This document shows positions 5,874-9,023 of a stretch of DNA of 9,023 nucleotides, piece after piece. The notes under the pieces are model-generated. The model made no database searches. It worked only from the letters and a program-made list of their open reading frames with translations, and had not been told where the DNA came from. This DNA is from Candidatus Rokubacteria bacterium RIFCSPLOWO2_02_FULL_72_37. GTDB lineage: Bacteria; Methylomirabilota; Methylomirabilia; Rokubacteriales; CSP1-6. The position numbers were made by a program, and so were the translations under genes. Within the stretch, counting starts at the first letter, position 1. Each line of letters starts with the position of its first letter. Where the stretch lies: assembly GCA_001790315.1 (NCBI GenBank), contig MGCE01000058.1:1-9023 (forward strand), in the 5' to 3' direction.

Positions 5874-7190
5874 ATGAAGGTCCACCTCACGACGCTCGGC
5901 TGCCCGAAGAACCAGGTCGACTCCGAGCTGATGCTCGGCATGCTCGCCGAGGCCGGCATCCCGCTGGCCGCCCGGCCGGAAGACGCCGACTGCCTCGTGG
6001 TGAACACGTGCGCCTTCATCGACCGCGCGCGGGAGGAGTCGGTGGCGACCATCCTCGAGCTGGCCAGGCTCAAGGAGACCGGCTCCTGCCGGACCCTCAT
6101 CGTCACCGGCTGCCTCACCCAGCGCTACGGGGGCGAGATTCTCCGCGAGATGCCCGAGGTCGACGGCATCCTCGGCACCTCGAACCTGGCCCGCATCGTC
6201 GATCTGGTCCGCCAGGCCGCGGGCCGCCACGACTGGGCGAGCACGGCGCCGCCGGGCTATCTCTACGATGCGACGACGCCGCGCCTGCTGACCGCGCGGG
6301 TGCCGTACGCGTACGTCAAGATCGCGGAGGGCTGCGACATGGGGTGCACCTTCTGCGCGATCCCCCAGTTCCGCGGGCGCCACCGGAGCCGCCCGCTCGC
6401 CGACGTCGTCGCGGAAGTCGAGGCGCTGGCCGCGCGCGGCCTCCAGGAGGCCATCCTCGTGTCGCAGGACACGCTGGCGTACGGGCGCGACCTCGCGGGC
6501 AATGGCGACATCGCGGACCTGCTCGCGGCACTCGGCGAGACACGGATGCCGTGGATCCGCCCGATGTACCTCCATCCCGCGCATGTCAACGACCGGCTGA
6601 TCGCCCGCTGGGCCCGGGCGCGGGTGGTGCCGTACCTCGACCTGCCCGTGCAGCACGGCGACGATGCGGTGCTGCGGGCGATGCGTCGCGCGGTCACCGC
6701 GCGGCGCATGAAGGAGCTCGTGGCCGCGTTCCGCGAGGCGATCCCCGGGCTCACGGTGCGCACGACGGTGCTCGTCGGCTTCCCGGGCGAGTCCGACGAG
6801 GCCTTCCAGAACCTCCTCGAGTTCCTGGCCGACGTGGGCTTCGACCGCCTCGGTGTCTTCACGTACTCGCCGGAGGAGGGCACGCCCGCGACGGGCTTCG
6901 CGGACGCGGTGCCGGCCGAGGTCGCGGCCGAGCGCGCCGCCATGGTGCAGGAGCAGCAGGATCGCCTGGCGTGGGAGCGTTCCGCCACGCTCGTCGGCTC
7001 CGTGCAGGATGTGCTCGTGGACGGTCCGAGCGAGGATCCCGCGTTCGCGTGGGAAGGGCGCACGGCCGGCCAGGCCCCCGAGATCGACGGCGTCGTCTAC
7101 CTGCGCGCGCCCGACCTGGTTCCGGGGCGCTTCGCGCGTGTCCGCGTCACCGAGGTCGAGGGCTACGAGCTCGTCGCCGAGCGCGCTTAG
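5874..7190 (+). CDS. rimO: Ribosomal protein S12 (aspartate-C3) methylthiotransferase RimO
   Basis: A 438-residue radical-SAM enzyme that adds a methylthio group to a conserved aspartate of ribosomal protein uS12. The N-terminal UPF0004 domain holds the auxiliary iron-sulphur ligands Cys10 (LGCPKNQVDSE), Cys46 (NTCAFI) and Cys80 (TGCL). The radical-SAM core carries Cys154, Cys158 and Cys161 in EGCDMGCTFCAIP followed by FRGRHRSR, which separates RimO from the tRNA enzyme MiaB. YLDLPVQHGDD and TVLVGFPGESDEAF are further family marks. The C-terminal TRAM domain (about 372-438) binds the substrate. Length matches E. coli RimO (441), and all six cysteines are present. ATG at 5874 is the only in-frame start near the LTTLGCPKN motif; the upstream ribosome site is weak, which fits coupling to yajQ 19 bp before. 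The gene runs into pgpA with little or no spacer. Confidence 0.97.
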   Translation: MKVHLTTLGCPKNQVDSELMLGMLAEAGIPLAARPEDADCLVVNTCAFIDRAREESVATILELARLKETGSCRTLIVTGCLTQRYGGEILREMPEVDGILGTSNLARIVDLVRQAAGRHDWASTAPPGYLYDATTPRLLTARVPYAYVKIAEGCDMGCTFCAIPQFRGRHRSRPLADVVAEVEALAARGLQEAILVSQDTLAYGRDLAGNGDIADLLAALGETRMPWIRPMYLHPAHVNDRLIARWARARVVPYLDLPVQHGDDAVLRAMRRAVTARRMKELVAAFREAIPGLTVRTTVLVGFPGESDEAFQNLLEFLADVGFDRLGVFTYSPEEGTPATGFADAVPAEVAAERAAMVQEQQDRLAWERSATLVGSVQDVLVDGPSEDPAFAWEGRTAGQAPEIDGVVYLRAPDLVPGRFARVRVTEVEGYELVAERA

Positions 7191-7656
7191 CCGGCCACCC
7201 CTGGCCGGACGCGTCGCGCTGCTCGTCGCCACGGTCGGCGGCGCAGGGTACTCCCCCGTGGCGCCCGGCACCGCCGGGACGGCGGTGGCGGTGCTCCTGC
7301 TCTGGCTGGTGCCGTTCTCCCGCCCGGCGCTCGCGGCCTTCTTCGTCGTCGTCACGCTGGTCGGCACGTGGGCCGCGCATCGGGCCGAGCGCGCGCTCGG
7401 CGCGAAGGACCCGGGGGCGATCGTCGTCGACGAGGTGGCCGGAATGACCCTCGCGGCGCTCCCGTTCCCCCTCACGCTCCCCACGCTCCTGGCCGGCTTC
7501 GTCCTGTTCCGCTTCTTCGACGTCGTGAAGCCACCTCCGGCACGCGCGAGCCAGCGCGCCCACGGAGGTGTGGGAATCATGGTGGACGACCTCATCGCCG
7601 GCGCCTACACCGCGCTCGTGCTCGCCGGGCTCCGCGCCCTCGCCGGCTGGCCGTGA
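7138..7656 (+). CDS. pgpA: Phosphatidylglycerophosphatase A (start uncertain)
   Basis: An inner-membrane phosphatase that converts phosphatidylglycerophosphate to phosphatidylglycerol in phospholipid synthesis. Family signatures are GYSPVAPGTAGT, PGAIVVDEVAGM, GFVLFRFFDVVKPPP and HGGVGIMVDDLIAG, with the acidic residues expected to bind metal and phosphate. Three or four hydrophobic stretches can span the membrane. Recognisable homology begins only at about 7210. No ATG, GTG or TTG lies in frame between 7141 and there: the nearest ordinary start is GTG 7138, used here, which overlaps rimO by 53 nt and adds about 21 residues that look like out-of-frame rimO. A CTG at 7201, 10 nt after the rimO stop, would give a family-sized 151-residue protein and is a serious alternative. 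Neither has a clear ribosome site. The stop overlaps the cinA start (GTGA), and a pgpA-cinA pairing is common in bacteria. Confidence 0.92.
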   Translation: MSASPRSRATSSSPSALSRPPLAGRVALLVATVGGAGYSPVAPGTAGTAVAVLLLWLVPFSRPALAAFFVVVTLVGTWAAHRAERALGAKDPGAIVVDEVAGMTLAALPFPLTLPTLLAGFVLFRFFDVVKPPPARASQRAHGGVGIMVDDLIAGAYTALVLAGLRALAGWP

Positions 7657-8867
7657 CGCCCGCCATCGCGCACGTGGTGACCGTCGGCGCCGCGCTGGCG
7701 GCCGATCCGGAGGGCGCCGCGGTCGCCGCCGTGCTGGCGCGCGCCGGCATCCTCGTCGCGAGCCGGGTCCTCGTGGAGGACGACGAGGCGGCGCTCCAGA
7801 GGGCACTCGGGCCGGACGGCGCGCTCACGGTGATCCTCGCCGGCGCCGGCAGCTCGGCCGGCGACGTCGTGCGGCGCGTCCTGTCGCGCGCGGTCGGCGC
7901 GCGGCTCGTCCTGAACCAGCGCATGCTCGACGCGCTCGCGGAGCGCTTCCGGCGGATCGATCGGCCGCTGCCGCGCCGCGCCGATCGGCTCGCGCTCCTG
8001 CCGCAGGGGGCCACGGTGTGGATCCCCGGCGAGGGCGAGCCCGCCTGGGCGCTCGAGAGCGGCGCGCGCCGCTTCGTCGTGCTCCCGCGCGACGGCTTCG
8101 GCGCGGCGCTGGAGGAGCACCTCGTGCCGCTGGCACGCGAGTACGCGACGGGCCGTGGCGCGGTCGTGACGCGCGTCCTGCGGACCGCGGGCGTGGGCGC
8201 CGGCGAGCTCGAGGAGCGGCTGGCCGAGTGGATCGGCCAGCCGGAGCGCGGCGTCGAGGTGACCGTCCTGCCCGCCGAGGCGGAGGTGTGGGTGCGGCTC
8301 CGGGCGCGCGGCGCCTCTCCCGAGGAGGCCCTGCGCGCCCTCGCGCCGACGGAGACGGCGGTGGCCGCGGCCCTCGGCGCGGACTGCTACGGGCGCGACG
8401 CCGAGACGCTCGAGCTGGTGGTCGGGCGCCGGCTCCTCGCGCGCGGGCTCACGCTCGCGGTGGCCGAGTCGTGCACCGGCGGTCTGCTCGGCCACCGGCT
8501 GACGAACGTCCCCGGCTCGTCCGCCTACTTCGAGCGAGGCGTGCTCGTGTACTCGAACCGGGCGAAGCAGGAGCTGCTCGGCGTGCCCGACGAGGTCCTC
8601 AGGGCACACGGCGCCGTGAGCGCCGCCTGCGCCGAGGCGATGGCCCGGGGGATCGTCGAGCGCGCGGGCGCGGCGTGCGGCCTCGCGATCACCGGCATCG
8701 CGGGGCCGGACGGCGGCACGCCGGCGAAGCCCGTCGGCACCGTGTTCGTCGGGCTCGCGCTCGACGGGGCGGTCACCTCGCGCCACCTTCGGCTCGCGGG
8801 CGACCGGGCCCGTGTGAAGTGGCAGTCGACGCAGGTGGCCCTTGATATGCTGAGGCGGGCCCTATGA
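7653..8867 (+). CDS. cinA: CinA-family protein: eroded N-terminal domain, intact PncC amidohydrolase domain
   Basis: A 404-residue two-domain protein. The C-terminal half (about 245-404) is a convincing nicotinamide-nucleotide amidase (PncC), which recycles nicotinamide mononucleotide to nicotinate mononucleotide: AESCTGG with nucleophile Ser273, YSNRAKQELLGV with conserved Lys305, and ITGIAGPDGGTPAKPVGTV (346 onward). The N-terminal half aligns with the MoeA/MogA-like CinA domain, but its signatures are changed. The usual GTELLLG reads GAALAAD, the GGLGPTxDD loop reads LAGAGSSAGD (62-71), and the usual N-x-x-GTAPGF segment reads IPGEGEPAWAL. That domain may have lost its pyrophosphatase or pterin-like binding activity. 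GTG at 7653 overlaps the pgpA stop by 4 bp, and the stop overlaps the next ATG by 4 bp, so translation is likely coupled. Total length is close to normal (about 400-420), so the domain is diverged and not deleted. Confidence 0.93.
   Translation: MTPAIAHVVTVGAALAADPEGAAVAAVLARAGILVASRVLVEDDEAALQRALGPDGALTVILAGAGSSAGDVVRRVLSRAVGARLVLNQRMLDALAERFRRIDRPLPRRADRLALLPQGATVWIPGEGEPAWALESGARRFVVLPRDGFGAALEEHLVPLAREYATGRGAVVTRVLRTAGVGAGELEERLAEWIGQPERGVEVTVLPAEAEVWVRLRARGASPEEALRALAPTETAVAAALGADCYGRDAETLELVVGRRLLARGLTLAVAESCTGGLLGHRLTNVPGSSAYFERGVLVYSNRAKQELLGVPDEVLRAHGAVSAACAEAMARGIVERAGAACGLAITGIAGPDGGTPAKPVGTVFVGLALDGAVTSRHLRLAGDRARVKWQSTQVALDMLRRAL
8852..8855 (+). promoter_or_regulatory. Ribosome binding site of the TPR lipoprotein gene
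   Basis: GAGG ends 8 nt before the ATG at 8864 and lies inside the last cinA codons. It supports this start and the ATGA stop-start overlap. Confidence 0.6.
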
Positions 8868-9023
8868 GCCGCGTGGCCGCTGTCGTCCTCGTCGCTCTGG
8901 CCCTGGCCGGGTGCGCCGCCCAGCGCCCCTTCGATCGGGGCGTCGCGTACCTGCGCCAGGGGCTCTACGTGCAGGCGCTGGCGTCCTTCGACGCGGCGAT
9001 CCACGAGTCGCCCGCCTCGGCCG
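8864..9023 (+). CDS. TPR-repeat lipoprotein (N-terminal part; runs off the window)
   Basis: The first 53 codons of a gene cut by the window end. It starts at ATG 8864, overlapping the cinA stop as ATGA, with GAGG 8 nt upstream. The protein begins with a short charged segment and a hydrophobic stretch ending in the lipobox LAGC, so Cys17 should be lipidated after signal peptidase II cleavage. The next residue is Ala, not the Asp that retains lipoproteins in the inner membrane of enterobacteria, so outer-membrane sorting by the Lol system is likely. From residue 23 the sequence FDRGVAYLRQGLYVQALASF followed by DAAI and a Pro fits one tetratricopeptide repeat (Gly, Tyr, Ala, Phe, Ala, Pro pattern), a protein-protein interaction module. 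Assembly factors such as PilF/PilW or BamD have this plan, but the fragment is too short to decide. Confidence 0.88.
   Translation, partial: MSRVAAVVLVALALAGCAAQRPFDRGVAYLRQGLYVQALASFDAAIHESPASA

Noticed and set aside
5832..7595. A 587-codon minus-strand open frame antisense to rimO and pgpA
   Set aside because: rimO on the opposite strand has full-length, motif-level homology, while the antisense product is low-complexity with no recognisable domain.
7605..8786. A 393-codon minus-strand open frame antisense to cinA
   Set aside because: It mirrors the codon structure of cinA and shows no family motif; the plus-strand PncC signatures are decisive.

Overview
This window comes from a very GC-rich chromosome with dense gene packing and long spurious open frames on both strands. 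It carries a lolA homologue and a predicted lipoprotein, so the organism is a diderm (Gram-negative type) bacterium. The gene content (an AidB-like acyl-CoA dehydrogenase, a group II PLP decarboxylase, an ECF sigma factor, and a lolA-yajQ-rimO-pgpA-cinA run) would suit an uncultivated soil or sediment lineage such as Rokubacteria/Methylomirabilota or a deltaproteobacterial relative. That placement is an impression from composition and gene order, not a proof.

Layout. (1) 1-547, minus: an ECF sigma factor whose last codons lie beyond the window edge. It has a well-formed ECF-type promoter just upstream, which may be autoregulatory. (2) 548-683: a 136-bp divergent spacer with the ECF promoter, a possible tiny leader ORF and a 12-bp tandem repeat. 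(3) 684-2051, plus: a group II PLP-dependent amino acid decarboxylase. (4) 2048-3805, minus: an AidB-like acyl-CoA dehydrogenase that converges on the decarboxylase so tightly that the two stop codons overlap inside one palindrome. (5) 3883-4665, minus: a HAD-superfamily hydrolase upstream of the dehydrogenase. (6) 4666-4688: a 23-bp divergent spacer filled by an inverted repeat. (7) 4689-9023, plus: a six-gene, probably co-transcribed run: lolA, yajQ, rimO, pgpA, cinA and the start of a TPR lipoprotein gene.

How the genes fit together. The plus-strand run joins envelope functions (LolA lipoprotein carrier, PgpA phospholipid synthesis, a lipoprotein that could itself be a Lol client) with housekeeping factors (RimO modification of ribosomal protein S12, YajQ nucleotide-binding protein, CinA/PncC pyridine-nucleotide salvage). 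Spacers are 14 and 19 bp, followed by the rimO/pgpA junction and then 4-bp GTGA and ATGA overlaps, which point to translational coupling. The left half is a looser set of metabolic and regulatory genes with no obvious common pathway.

No tRNA, rRNA, CRISPR array, insertion sequence, phage gene or origin was seen, and no intergenic stretch exceeds 300 bp. Nothing here clearly amounts to a new multi-gene system. The points most worth a second look are the CinA N-terminal domain with eroded signature motifs, the pgpA gene without an ordinary start codon, the potentially leaderless ECF sigma gene, and the palindromes at the 2045-2054 and 4669-4681 gene boundaries.
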